From positions 1-64,000 of the forward strand of contig UBMP01000024.1 in NCBI GenBank assembly GCA_900466575.1: 64,000 nucleotides of DNA, in the 5' to 3' direction. The notes beneath the pieces were generated by a model. It ran no database searches, had not been told where the DNA came from, and worked only from the letters and a program-made list of their open reading frames with translations. Below are positions 45,728 through 54,490 of this stretch, in pieces (position 1 is the first letter of the stretch; the number at the start of each line of letters is the position of its first letter). A program made the position numbers and the translations under genes. This DNA comes from Hyphomicrobiales bacterium. GTDB taxonomy: Bacteria; Pseudomonadota; Alphaproteobacteria; Rhizobiales; Rhizobiaceae.

Positions 45728-47311
45728 ATGACCGAGACTTTGGCCGAGGCGGTTTCCCGCCGCCGCACCTTCGCCATCATTGCCCACCCGGACGCCGGCA
45801 AGACCACGCTGACGGAAAAGCTGCTGCTGTTCGGCGGTGCGATCCAGCTCGCCGGCGAAGTCAAGGCGAAGAAGGACCGTATCCAGACGCGCTCCGACTG
45901 GATGAAGATCGAGCGCGAGCGCGGCATCTCGGTCGTCACCTCGGTGATGACCTTCGAATATGAAGGCAATGTCTTCAACATTCTCGACACGCCCGGCCAC
46001 GAAGACTTCGCCGACGACACCTATCGCACGCTCACCGCCGTGGACGCCGCCGTCATGGTCATCGACGCGGCCAAGGGTATCGAGCCGCGCACGCTGAAAC
46101 TCTTCGAAGTCTGCCGCATGCGCGACATTCCGATCATCACCTTCATCAACAAGATGGACCGCGAAAGTCGCGATCCCTTTGAAATCCTGGATGAAGTGGA
46201 AGAAAAGCTGGCGCTGGACACCGCCCCGGTGACCTGGCCTGTCGGCCGCTCCAAGACCTTCTGCGGCTCGTTCAACCTCGCAAACTCGACCTTCCGCGGC
46301 AGCGACACGCAGGTCGAGCCGCTGGCCGTCAACGGGCCGGAAAGCATCGCCGACCGCCTGCCGGAAAACGAGCGCGCCGCCTTTATCGACGAGTTGGAAC
46401 TGGCCCGCGAGGCCTGCCGCCCGTTCGATCGTGCAAGTTTCCTCGAAGGGCACATGACACCGGTCTTCTTCGGCTCGGCGCTCCGCAACTTCGGTGTTCG
46501 CGATCTGATCAACGCGCTCGGCGCCTATGCGCCGCCGCCGCGCGACCAGGTGGCCGATACACGAACGGTTCACGCGGCGGAAGACAAGATGACGGCCTTT
46601 GTCTTCAAGATCCAGGCCAACATGGACCCGAACCACCGCGACCGTATCGCATTTGCCCGCATCTGCTCCGGCAAGCTGGAGCGCGGCATGAAGGCGCGTC
46701 TTGCCCGCACCGGCAAGCAGATGGGGCTGACGGCCCCGCAATTCTTCTTCGCCTCGCAGCGGCAGCTGGCCGACACCGCCTATGCCGGTGATGTGGTGGG
46801 CATTCCGAACCACGGAACCTTGCGCATCGGCGATACGCTGACCGAGGGCGAGGCACTCGTCTTCCAGGGCGTGCCGAACTTCTCGCCGGAAATCCTCCGC
46901 CGCGTGCGTCTCGAAGACGCCATGAAGGCGAAGAAGCTGAAGGAAGCGCTGCAGCAGATGGCCGAAGAGGGCGTGGTGCAGCTCTTTTCGCCGGAAGACG
47001 GCTCTCCGGCAATCGTCGGCGTCGTTGGCGCGCTGCAGCTTGACGTGCTGAAGGAACGCCTGCAGCAGGAATATGGCCTGCCGGTCTCGTTTGAGATGTC
47101 GCGCTTCTCCGTCTGCCGCTGGATTTCTGCCGACAACCCGGCCGATCTGGAGAAGTTCATCACCACTAAGCGCGGCGATATCTGCCGCGACCTTGATGGC
47201 GATCCGGTCTTCCTCGCGCAGGACAGCTTTTCATTGCGCTATGAGGCCGAACGCGCGCCCGCGATCAAGATGGTGGCCATCAAGGAATATCACGTCCAGA
47301 AGGCGGCGTGA
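45728..47311 (+). CDS. prfC: Peptide chain release factor 3
   Basis: GTPase that recycles RF1/RF2 from the ribosome after termination. 527 residues. G1 AHPDAGKTTLTEKL (about 17-30), G3 DTPGHEDF (about 87-94) and G4 NKMD (about 141-144) are present, and the later domain has RF3 blocks such as FVFKIQANMDPNHRDRIAF. Length matches RF3 and is shorter than EF-G. Confidence 0.95.
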   Translation: MTETLAEAVSRRRTFAIIAHPDAGKTTLTEKLLLFGGAIQLAGEVKAKKDRIQTRSDWMKIERERGISVVTSVMTFEYEGNVFNILDTPGHEDFADDTYRTLTAVDAAVMVIDAAKGIEPRTLKLFEVCRMRDIPIITFINKMDRESRDPFEILDEVEEKLALDTAPVTWPVGRSKTFCGSFNLANSTFRGSDTQVEPLAVNGPESIADRLPENERAAFIDELELAREACRPFDRASFLEGHMTPVFFGSALRNFGVRDLINALGAYAPPPRDQVADTRTVHAAEDKMTAFVFKIQANMDPNHRDRIAFARICSGKLERGMKARLARTGKQMGLTAPQFFFASQRQLADTAYAGDVVGIPNHGTLRIGDTLTEGEALVFQGVPNFSPEILRRVRLEDAMKAKKLKEALQQMAEEGVVQLFSPEDGSPAIVGVVGALQLDVLKERLQQEYGLPVSFEMSRFSVCRWISADNPADLEKFITTKRGDICRDLDGDPVFLAQDSFSLRYEAERAPAIKMVAIKEYHVQKAA

Positions 47312-47318
47312 TATTCGT

Positions 47319-47726
47319 TCAGTCGCCGGGTCTGCCTGGCAGGTCCGCGACCTCGTCGAGCCAGTCCACCGCTGACCGGCACCAGATCTGGTGATGCGGT
47401 TTGAGCTCCTTGCGCTGGTTGATCGTACCCCAGCGGATGCCGACGGTTTCGGCATCCTGCCCCTCGCCCGTCGTATAGATCGGCGAGCCGCAAACTTCAC
47501 AAAAGAACTGTAAACGCAAGGCACCATTATCAGCGCGTTTCTCGTAGCGCCTGGGCATTTTGCCGGTCAGCCGGAAATCGGTCGCACGCGTCGAAACGGT
47601 CACGCGGAAGGCCGATCCCGTCAGCCGCTGGCAATCCGTGCAATGGCAGATGCCGACATCCCCAGGCTCCACATCAGCCTCGTAAGTCACTGTTCCACAA
47701 TGACATTGTCCATCTATTCTCATCAT
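47319..47726 (-). CDS. GFA-family zinc-binding protein
   Basis: 135 residues of the glutathione-dependent formaldehyde-activating (Gfa/CENP-V) fold. The zinc Cys set is intact: GQCHCGTVTY (Cys8, Cys10), CHCTDCQ and FCEVCGSPIY. A formaldehyde-related role is only the family name; substrates are usually unknown. Convergent with prfC. Confidence 0.88.
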   Translation of the reverse strand: MMRIDGQCHCGTVTYEADVEPGDVGICHCTDCQRLTGSAFRVTVSTRATDFRLTGKMPRRYEKRADNGALRLQFFCEVCGSPIYTTGEGQDAETVGIRWGTINQRKELKPHHQIWCRSAVDWLDEVADLPGRPGD

Positions 47727-47849
47727 CTCGGCGCCTCTCTTGTATTGTTGCCAGGAACCTCGGGAAGCTTCCGCTTCTTATAATTGACAGCAAAAGTCTC
47801 TAAGTAGGCTTTTGTTGCAACAGTGATTGAAGAGCAGAGGGAGAGACAG

Positions 47850-48827
47850 ATGCGTGTGATCGAATACAAGGCATTCGGTGATCCTGCCGAAGTTCTGGTA
47901 GCGGGCGAACGTCCCATGCCCGATCCGGGACCTGGCGAAGTCCGCGTCCGCATGACGCTGTCGCCGATCCACAATCATGACCTCTGGACCATTCGCGGCA
48001 GCTATGGCGTGAAGCCCCAGCTGCCCGCCGTTGGTGGCTCCGAAGCCGCAGGCATTGTCGACGCGCTCGGCGCCGGCGTGACAAATCTCTCCGTTGGCCA
48101 GCGCATTACCGCCTCGGGCCTGACCGACAGCTGGGCGGAATATTTTCTGGTGAAGGCACAGCGCGCCATCCCGCTGCCGGATTCGGTGCCGGACGAGCTT
48201 GGTTGCCAGTTGATCGCCATGCCGATCAGCGCGCTGATGGCGCTGCACGATCTCGGCGTGAAGCCGGGGGAGTGGCTGATCCAGAACGCCGCAACCGGCG
48301 CTGTCGGCAAGACGATCGCGATGATCTGCCAGGCCCGCGGCATCAATGTCATCAACGTCGTGCGTCGCGATGCCGGTGTTGGCGAACTGGAAGCGCTTGG
48401 CATTTCCAACATCGTGTCGACGCAGGATCCGGGCTGGATGGACAAGGTGAAGATGTTCCCCGGTTCGGAGCCGATCCTTTACGCCATCGATAGCGTTGGC
48501 GGCACGGAAAGCGGCCAGCTGATGAGCCTGCTCGGCGAAGGCGCAACGCTCATGTCCTTCGGCACGGCGAGCGGTGGCAACATGGAAATTTCTTCCGGCG
48601 ACCTCATCTTCAAGCAGGCGAAAGTGGTCGGCTTCTGGGGCGCCAAGCGCTCCGGCAGGACGAGTCCTGAAGAATTCGTCCGCATGATCGGAGAACTCAT
48701 CACGCTCGCCTCGAACGGTCAGCTCAACCTGCCGGTCGAGGGTGTCTATGGTCTGGACGAGGGTGCAAAAGCCGCCGCAGCCAGCATGGAACCCGGACGC
48801 AAGGGCAAGGTCCTGATCAAGGGATAA
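47850..48827 (+). CDS. Zinc-type alcohol dehydrogenase-like (MDR) oxidoreductase
   Basis: 325 residues from the ATG at 47850, with GAGGGAGAG upstream. The MDR plan is clear: an N-terminal GroES-like domain (PMPDPGPGEVRVRM, GSEAAGIVDALG) and a Rossmann domain with NAATGAVGKTIAM near residue 150. The usual catalytic zinc Cys/His are not evident, so it is likely a quinone-reductase- or enoyl-reductase-type MDR protein. NADPH dependence is not settled. Confidence 0.82.
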   Translation: MRVIEYKAFGDPAEVLVAGERPMPDPGPGEVRVRMTLSPIHNHDLWTIRGSYGVKPQLPAVGGSEAAGIVDALGAGVTNLSVGQRITASGLTDSWAEYFLVKAQRAIPLPDSVPDELGCQLIAMPISALMALHDLGVKPGEWLIQNAATGAVGKTIAMICQARGINVINVVRRDAGVGELEALGISNIVSTQDPGWMDKVKMFPGSEPILYAIDSVGGTESGQLMSLLGEGATLMSFGTASGGNMEISSGDLIFKQAKVVGFWGAKRSGRTSPEEFVRMIGELITLASNGQLNLPVEGVYGLDEGAKAAAASMEPGRKGKVLIKG

Positions 48828-48853
48828 GCCCTGAAGGGTCCCTAAATCGAAGA

Positions 48854-48880
48854 CGGGGCGGAAAAGACCGCCCCGTTTTT
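48854..48880 (+). terminator. Rho-independent terminator after the MDR gene
   Basis: CGGGGCGG (48854-48861), loop AAAAGA, CCGCCCCG (48868-48875), then TTTTT. Confidence 0.9.
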
Positions 48881-48902
48881 GTTTGTCCGAAAGGTTCTTT
48901 GA

Positions 48903-50723
48903 TCAGCCGGCCTTGCGGTAGCTTTGAACCGCCGCCTGTCCGCCGGAGACGCGGAAACGTTCGATGAGTTCCAGAAGCGTGCCGGTGTCGTTGGCGAGCA
49001 TTTCAGCGGAGGCTGTCGTTTCTTCCGCCATCGCGGCATTCTTCTGCGTGGCGAGGTCCAGTTCGTTCATGGAGGACGAGATGGAGCGCAGCGTCGTGTC
49101 CTGCTCGTTGGCGCGATGCGCGATCTGGATGACGATCTCGTTCGCGCTTTCGACCTGCGCCGAAATGCGCTTCAGCGCCTCGCCGGCCTCTCCGACAAGA
49201 TGAACACCGTCCTCGACCTGCGCGGACGACTTGTTGATCTGTTCCTTGATCTGTTTGGCCGCAGCGGCTGAGCGCTGCGCCAGTTCGCGGACTTCCTGTG
49301 CGACGACGGCAAAGCCCTTGCCGCTTTCACCGGCGCGCGCGGCTTCGACGCCGGCATTGAGAGCCAGAAGGTTGGTCTGGAAGGCTATCTCGTCGATTAC
49401 GCCGATGATATTGCCGATCTCCTGCGAGGATTGTTCGATCCCGCTCATGGCGCCGATCGCCTTTTCGACGACCCGGTCGTTCTTTTCAGCTTCGGTGCGA
49501 ACCTCGCCGACACGGTTTGCCGCCTCGCGCGCGCCATCTGCCGTCTGGCGAACGGCGACCGTCAACTGATCCAAAGCTGCCGAGGTTTCCTCAAGGCTCG
49601 CCGCCTGCCTTTCGGTGCGCTGCGCCAGTTCGTTGGAGGCGCGACGGATTTCTTCCTTGCTGACGCCGATATCCGTTCCGCGCTCCTTCACCAGCGTCAT
49701 CGTGCGCTCGAGCTGATCGATGGCATTGTTGAAGTTGTCCCGGAGTTCCGCATAGCGGCTTCCGAGATCGGCGCAACGCACGGTCAGATCGCCATGCGCG
49801 AGTTCTTCCAAGGCCTGACCGATGGTGCGGACCACCTTTGCCTGCGTTGCAGCTTCGGTGGCCTGAAGGTCCGCATTCTGCTGGCGCTCGGCATCGATCT
49901 GACGCTTGTGCTCGGTTTCGCGCTCCGCCATGGCGCGGCGTTCGCGCACCTTGTCCTGCAACTCGGCGGTCGCCTTGGCCATCATGCCTACCTCGTTCGA
50001 CATATCGCGATGCGGCACCGGCGTATCGATATCGCCTTCAGCGACGCGATGCAGCGTTTCACGGATGGCGTTGAGGGGTCGGGTAATGCCGCGGATCAAT
50101 ACATAGGCCGCCATCAGCGCCAGAACGAAAATGGCGACCGAAACGGCAACAATCTCGATGATCTGCTGCCGAACCTGACTTCTCAGGTCGTCTACATAGA
50201 GCCCCGTGGCGATCACGACCTTCCACGGCTCGAACACCTTGGCGTAGACAGACTTCGGATAGCTGTAGTCGGCGGGATCCTTGCCGGGCTTGGGCCCGAT
50301 GAAGGTGACATAGCCGCCTCCCTGTCTGCCCACCTTCACGATCTCGTCACGATAGGCAAAGCCGTTCTGGTCTGCCTTGCCCTTAAAATTCTGCCCGACA
50401 ATCTTGGGATTGAAGTGGAAGAGAAGGTTCACGTCGTAGTCATAGGCGAAGAAGTAGCCGTCGGGCTCGTAGCGCATCTTGTTCAGCAGCGCGAAGGCGC
50501 GCTTCATGGCGTCCTCGACAGGAAATTCACCGGCCTTGGAGCGCTCGTCGAAATCCTTCATCACGGAAAGCGCGGTTTCGATCTCGGTGCGAAGCGTCTG
50601 GTTGCGCTCGTTGTAGATTGTCGCGGTTGCGGATTTCACCTCGAAATAAGTCGCCACAGCAAATGCGGCCATCAGCCCTGCAACCAGAATGAACAGCTGC
50701 ATCGATATCTTCAGATTCTTCAT
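48903..50723 (-). CDS. Methyl-accepting chemotaxis protein with periplasmic single-Cache domain
   Basis: 606 residues. TM1 at about 10-28, a periplasmic sCache_2-type domain (about 35-185; DGYFFAYDYDVNLLFHFNPKIVGQ is its hallmark), TM2 at about 190-212, HAMP (about 213-265), then the signalling domain with [19 protein letters not shown] near 450. A C-terminal CheB/CheR-binding pentapeptide is not seen. Ligands of this class are often small organic acids; unknown here. Not linked to che genes. Confidence 0.92.
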   Translation of the reverse strand: MKNLKISMQLFILVAGLMAAFAVATYFEVKSATATIYNERNQTLRTEIETALSVMKDFDERSKAGEFPVEDAMKRAFALLNKMRYEPDGYFFAYDYDVNLLFHFNPKIVGQNFKGKADQNGFAYRDEIVKVGRQGGGYVTFIGPKPGKDPADYSYPKSVYAKVFEPWKVVIATGLYVDDLRSQVRQQIIEIVAVSVAIFVLALMAAYVLIRGITRPLNAIRETLHRVAEGDIDTPVPHRDMSNEVGMMAKATAELQDKVRERRAMAERETEHKRQIDAERQQNADLQATEAATQAKVVRTIGQALEELAHGDLTVRCADLGSRYAELRDNFNNAIDQLERTMTLVKERGTDIGVSKEEIRRASNELAQRTERQAASLEETSAALDQLTVAVRQTADGAREAANRVGEVRTEAEKNDRVVEKAIGAMSGIEQSSQEIGNIIGVIDEIAFQTNLLALNAGVEAARAGESGKGFAVVAQEVRELAQRSAAAAKQIKEQINKSSAQVEDGVHLVGEAGEALKRISAQVESANEIVIQIAHRANEQDTTLRSISSSMNELDLATQKNAAMAEETTASAEMLANDTGTLLELIERFRVSGGQAAVQSYRKAG

Positions 50724-50884
50724 GCCAAGGCCCGATCTTCTCGCCGAAACGATTCACTAATGCGCCAGAGTTTCTTCCATGACGGCCATTTAATTCAATA
50801 TTAACTAATATATAAATATCCGAATGTTATTAACGAATTCTTATTCTTCGACTCACAGTCCTGCTGAGGTCCGGTCATGCAAAA

Positions 50885-50910
50885 AGCGGCCCGCCGAAGG
50901 GCGGACCGCT
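50885..50910 (-). terminator. Rho-independent terminator of argG
   Basis: On the minus strand AGCGGTCCGCC, loop CTTC, GGCGGGCCGCT with one internal mismatch, followed by TTTTT. Placed about 40 bp after the argG stop. Confidence 0.85.
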
Positions 50911-50951
50911 TTCATGTTTTCGGAGGGTAGCTGAACGAGAGAACTCGTACA

Positions 50952-52175
50952 TCAGCCCTTCTGGTTGCGCTTGGCGAGCGTGCGCAGGCGCAGCGCGTTC
51001 AGCTTGATGAAGCCGGCAGCATCCTTCTGGTCATAGGCGCCTTGGTCGTCTTCGAAGGTCACGAGCTTGTCGGAATAGAGCGATTTGTCGCTCTCGCGAC
51101 CGATCACCATGACATTGCCCTTGTAGAGCTTGAGCGTCACTTCGCCTTCGACATGTTCCTGGCTCTTGTCGATGAGCGCCTGGAGCATTTCGCGTTCCGG
51201 CGAGAACCAGAAGCCGTAATAGATGAGCTCGGCGTAGCGCGGCATGATCTCATCCTTGAGATGCGCCGCACCGCGGTCGAGCGTGATCGATTCCATCGCG
51301 CGGTGGGCTGCGAGCAGGATCGTGCCGCCGGGCGTTTCGTATACACCGCGCGACTTCATGCCGACGAAGCGGTTCTCAACGAGGTCGAGGCGGCCGATGC
51401 CGTTGTCGCGACCGTAGTTGTTGAGTTCGGCAAGCAGGGTTGCCGGGCTCATCTCGACACCGTTGATCGAGCAGGCATCGCCCTTGCGGAAGCCGACCTT
51501 GATGACGGTCGCCTTGTCCGGTGCCGCTTCCGGCGAAATCGTGCGCATATGCACATATTCGGGGGCTTCCTGCGCCGGGTCTTCCAGAACCTTGCCTTCG
51601 GAGGAGGAGTGCAGAAGGTTGGCGTCAACCGAGAAAGGCGCCTCGCCCTTCTTGTCCTTGGCAACCGGAATCTGGTGCTGTTCGGCGAAGTTCAGGAGGT
51701 CCGTGCGGCTCTTGAACGACCAGTCGCGCCACGGCGCGATGATCTTGATGTCGGGGTTCAGCGCATAGGCCGACAGCTCGAAGCGAACCTGGTCGTTGCC
51801 CTTGCCCGTTGCGCCGTGGGCAATGGCGTCGGCGCCGGTCTTCTTCGCGATCTCGATGAGATGCTTGGAGATCAGCGGACGGGCAATCGAGGTGCCGAGC
51901 AGATAGACGCCTTCATAGACGGCATTGGCGCGGAACATCGGGAAGACGAAATCGCGCACGAATTCCTCGCGCACGTCTTCGATGAAGATTTCCTTGATGC
52001 CGAGCATTTCGGCCTTCTTCCGCGCTGGCGTGAGTTCCTCGCCCTGGCCGAGGTCGGCCGTGAAGGTGACGACTTCAGCGCCGAGCTCGGTCTGCAGCCA
52101 TTTCAGGATGATGGAGGTGTCGAGACCGCCGGAATAGGCAAGAACGACCTTTTTCACGTCTTTGGGAAGCGCCAT
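50952..52175 (-). CDS. argG: Argininosuccinate synthase
   Basis: Condenses citrulline and aspartate with ATP, the penultimate step of arginine synthesis. 407 residues. The N-type PP-loop AYSGGLDTS is at residues 13-21; the citrulline/aspartate-binding blocks [14 protein letters not shown] near 118 and APWRDW are present. Normal length. Single gene, ending at the terminator at 50885-50910. Confidence 0.96.
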   Translation of the reverse strand: MALPKDVKKVVLAYSGGLDTSIILKWLQTELGAEVVTFTADLGQGEELTPARKKAEMLGIKEIFIEDVREEFVRDFVFPMFRANAVYEGVYLLGTSIARPLISKHLIEIAKKTGADAIAHGATGKGNDQVRFELSAYALNPDIKIIAPWRDWSFKSRTDLLNFAEQHQIPVAKDKKGEAPFSVDANLLHSSSEGKVLEDPAQEAPEYVHMRTISPEAAPDKATVIKVGFRKGDACSINGVEMSPATLLAELNNYGRDNGIGRLDLVENRFVGMKSRGVYETPGGTILLAAHRAMESITLDRGAAHLKDEIMPRYAELIYYGFWFSPEREMLQALIDKSQEHVEGEVTLKLYKGNVMVIGRESDKSLYSDKLVTFEDDQGAYDQKDAAGFIKLNALRLRTLAKRNQKG

Positions 52176-52284
52176 GATAAAACCCGTGGAAATGTGAGAA
52201 ATTCAGTTGCGGGTCTTTTAGACGGATTGGGCAAAACTGCAAGTGGGAAGCCCCATGTCGGCGGGGCGCGCGGGCAGGTCTTCG

Positions 52285-52590
52285 TCAGGAGATGTGACGT
52301 TCCGGGTCCATGCGCTGATGCAGGATGCGGACGACCAGGATTCTCGCGCCTTCGCGGCGATAGAATATGTTGTGAGAGCCGCAAGGCCGGTAAAAATAGG
52401 CGTGTTTCGATATGATCGCTTTTCTGCCTGACAGGTGTTCGCGGGACAGCCCCTCCAGCGCACTGATCATGCTGTTGTAATACCTGTCAGCTTGCTCGAC
52501 CGACCACTGGGAGACGGAGAAGAGCCAAATTCCCGCCAGGTCACTTTCGGCCTTGCGGCTGAGCGTCCAACTACGGCTAGCCCCTTGCAT
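52285..52590 (-). CDS. ParE/RelE-family toxin
   Basis: 101 residues from the ATG at 52590 (MQGASRSWTLS). RelE/ParE fold: an N-terminal strand then ARKAESDL-like helix (SRKAESDLAGIWLFSVSQWSVEQADRYY) and a basic core ending in IFYRREGARILVVRILHQRMDP, typical of ParE (DNA-gyrase poison) type proteins. It overlaps the ParD-like antitoxin gene by 14 bp, so expression is coupled. Confidence 0.88.
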   Translation of the reverse strand: MQGASRSWTLSRKAESDLAGIWLFSVSQWSVEQADRYYNSMISALEGLSREHLSGRKAIISKHAYFYRPCGSHNIFYRREGARILVVRILHQRMDPERHIS

Positions 52591-52825
52591 GTTCGCGATG
52601 CAGCCGTTGCAGGAACTCCTCTGGGTCGAATTCCTCAACGAAACCCGACTCTTCCCCCTCGATCAGCGCCTGCCGGATGGCGTCGAGTTCGGCCTCTTCG
52701 TCCTCGAGTAGGCTCAGTGCGGCTTTGACCACCTCATCGGTCGAACCAAACCGGCCGGTGGCGATCTGGCGTTCGATGAAGGCGTCTTCTTTTGCGTCGA
52801 GACGGATGGAAACGGATTTGCTCAT
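52577..52825 (-). CDS. ParD-like ribbon-helix-helix antitoxin
   Basis: 82 residues. MSKSVSIRLDAKEDAFIERQI is the ribbon-helix-helix DNA-binding N-terminus; the acidic C-terminus (EEAELDAIRQALIEGEESGF) would wrap the toxin. CAGGAATAG precedes the ATG. It would repress its own promoter. Together with the ParE-like gene it forms a type II toxin-antitoxin pair between argG and an SDR gene. Confidence 0.9.
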   Translation of the reverse strand: MSKSVSIRLDAKEDAFIERQIATGRFGSTDEVVKAALSLLEDEEAELDAIRQALIEGEESGFVEEFDPEEFLQRLHREHARG

Positions 52826-52907
52826 GGTCTATTCCTGTCGAGCCGATGGCGGATGATACCGCATGCGCCTCAAGCATTCAATGAAACTGCCCGGAGTCCG
52901 GTCGCCC

Positions 52908-53771
52908 ATGTCAAACCTCCACCCCGTCGTCAAATCCGGAAACACAGCCGTCATCACCGGCGCCGCCTCGGGCATCGGTCTGGCCGCCGCGAAGACTTTC
53001 GCAGCGCTGGGCCTGAATGTCGTCCTTGCGGACCTGGCGGGCGAACGATTGAAGCGTGCCGCATCGGACGTTGCCGCAGCGTCGCCGCGCGGCGCGGATG
53101 CCGTGCTGGCGGTTGCGACCGATGTCAGCCGCCTCGAGGATGTGGAGGCGCTGGCGGAGACAGCGACGAAGCGCTTCGGTCCGATCCATGTCGCGATGAA
53201 CAATGCCGGCATCCAGCCGGGCTCCTCGCTCTTCGGTCCGTTCGAAAACTGGCAGCGCGTGCTCGATACCAATCTCGGCGGCGTCATTCATGGATCGCGC
53301 GTGTTCGGCAAGGCGCTTCTGGCGCAGGGCGAGCCGGCGATCATCATCAATACCGGCTCGAAGCAGGGCATCACCACCCCACCCGGGGATCCGGCCTACA
53401 ATGTCGCCAAGGCCGGCGTGAAGGCGCTGACGGAGGCGCTGGAGCACGAGCTTCGCAACACCGAGGGCGGCAAGGTCAGCGCGCATCTCCTGATCCCCGG
53501 CTTCGTCTTCACGCCGCTTGCCGCCGGTGGCCGCACGGAAAAGCCGGCGGGCGCCTGGACGCCGGAACAAACCGTCGATTTCATGATGGAAAGCCTGGCG
53601 CGCGGTGATTTCTACATTCTCTGCCCGGACAATGATGTGTCCCGCAAGCTCGACGAGAAGCGCATCGAATGGGCGGCGCATGACATCATCGACAACCGTC
53701 CGCCGCTGTCGCGCTGGCACAAGGACCATGCGCCCGCCTTTGCCGCCTTCCTCAAATCGAACGGACTTTAA
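52908..53771 (+). CDS. Short-chain dehydrogenase/reductase
   Basis: 287 residues from the ATG at 52908 (MSNLHPVV); an ATG at 52881 would add nine residues. Classical SDR: TGAASGIG cofactor motif (about 16-23), NNAG (about 99-102), catalytic Ser in NTGSKQG and YNVAK with Tyr and Lys (about 163-167). Substrate unknown. It is followed six bases later by a LysE exporter on the same strand. Confidence 0.88.
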   Translation: MSNLHPVVKSGNTAVITGAASGIGLAAAKTFAALGLNVVLADLAGERLKRAASDVAAASPRGADAVLAVATDVSRLEDVEALAETATKRFGPIHVAMNNAGIQPGSSLFGPFENWQRVLDTNLGGVIHGSRVFGKALLAQGEPAIIINTGSKQGITTPPGDPAYNVAKAGVKALTEALEHELRNTEGGKVSAHLLIPGFVFTPLAAGGRTEKPAGAWTPEQTVDFMMESLARGDFYILCPDNDVSRKLDEKRIEWAAHDIIDNRPPLSRWHKDHAPAFAAFLKSNGL

Positions 53772-53776
53772 CGCCG

Positions 53777-54424
53777 ATGACCTTCATCCCCGATCTCGAT
53801 ACACTGATTACGTTTACCCTGGCCGCCTTGCTGCTGAGCCTGACGCCCGGCCCGGACATGACGCTGCAGATCAGCCGTTCGCTGCGCGACGGGCCGGTCG
53901 CAGCGCTCGGCGTGATCGTGGGCACGAATATCGGGCTTTGCGTTCACACGACACTGGTGGCGCTCGGCGTTTCCGCTCTCATCATTGCCTCGCCCATGGC
54001 GTTTCTGGTGCTGAAGGTGGGTGGGGCGGCCTATCTGCTCTGGCTTGCCGTGCAGGCGATCTTCAAGGGCTCGACCTTCCAGCTCGACGATAACCGGGAA
54101 GCGCCGAAACGCGGTTCGTTCACTTCTGGGCTTCTCAACGGCCTGTGGGTCAACATGCTCAATCCCAAGGTCATCATCTTCTTCATGACCTTCCTGCCGC
54201 AATTCGTGAAGGCGACCGATCCGCATGTGACCGGCAAGCTCTTCTTCCTCGGCTTCTATTTCATCCTGATCGGCCTGCCCGTCGCCTTCGGCGTCGTCTT
54301 CGGCGCCCACGGTCTCGCGGGCTGGCTGAAGGCGAACAAGCGGGTGCTGCGCGGACTGGACTATACGTTCGGCGGCGTGTTTTCGGCGTTTGCGGTCAAG
54401 ATTTTGATGACGCAGGCGCGGTGA
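53777..54424 (+). CDS. LysE/RhtB-family exporter (third of three)
   Basis: 215 residues, about six membrane segments, signature TPGPDMTLQISRSLRDGP at about 23-40 and MLNPKVIIFFMTFLPQFV near 127. Starts six bases after the SDR stop, so likely co-transcribed with it and perhaps exporting its product. Substrate unknown. Confidence 0.87.
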   Translation: MTFIPDLDTLITFTLAALLLSLTPGPDMTLQISRSLRDGPVAALGVIVGTNIGLCVHTTLVALGVSALIIASPMAFLVLKVGGAAYLLWLAVQAIFKGSTFQLDDNREAPKRGSFTSGLLNGLWVNMLNPKVIIFFMTFLPQFVKATDPHVTGKLFFLGFYFILIGLPVAFGVVFGAHGLAGWLKANKRVLRGLDYTFGGVFSAFAVKILMTQAR

Positions 54425-54490
54425 CAGGCGCGCTTTCCATTTTGCACATGCCGGGTTAGGGTCTGCCTCGAAAACGGGCGGGAGCGTTCC

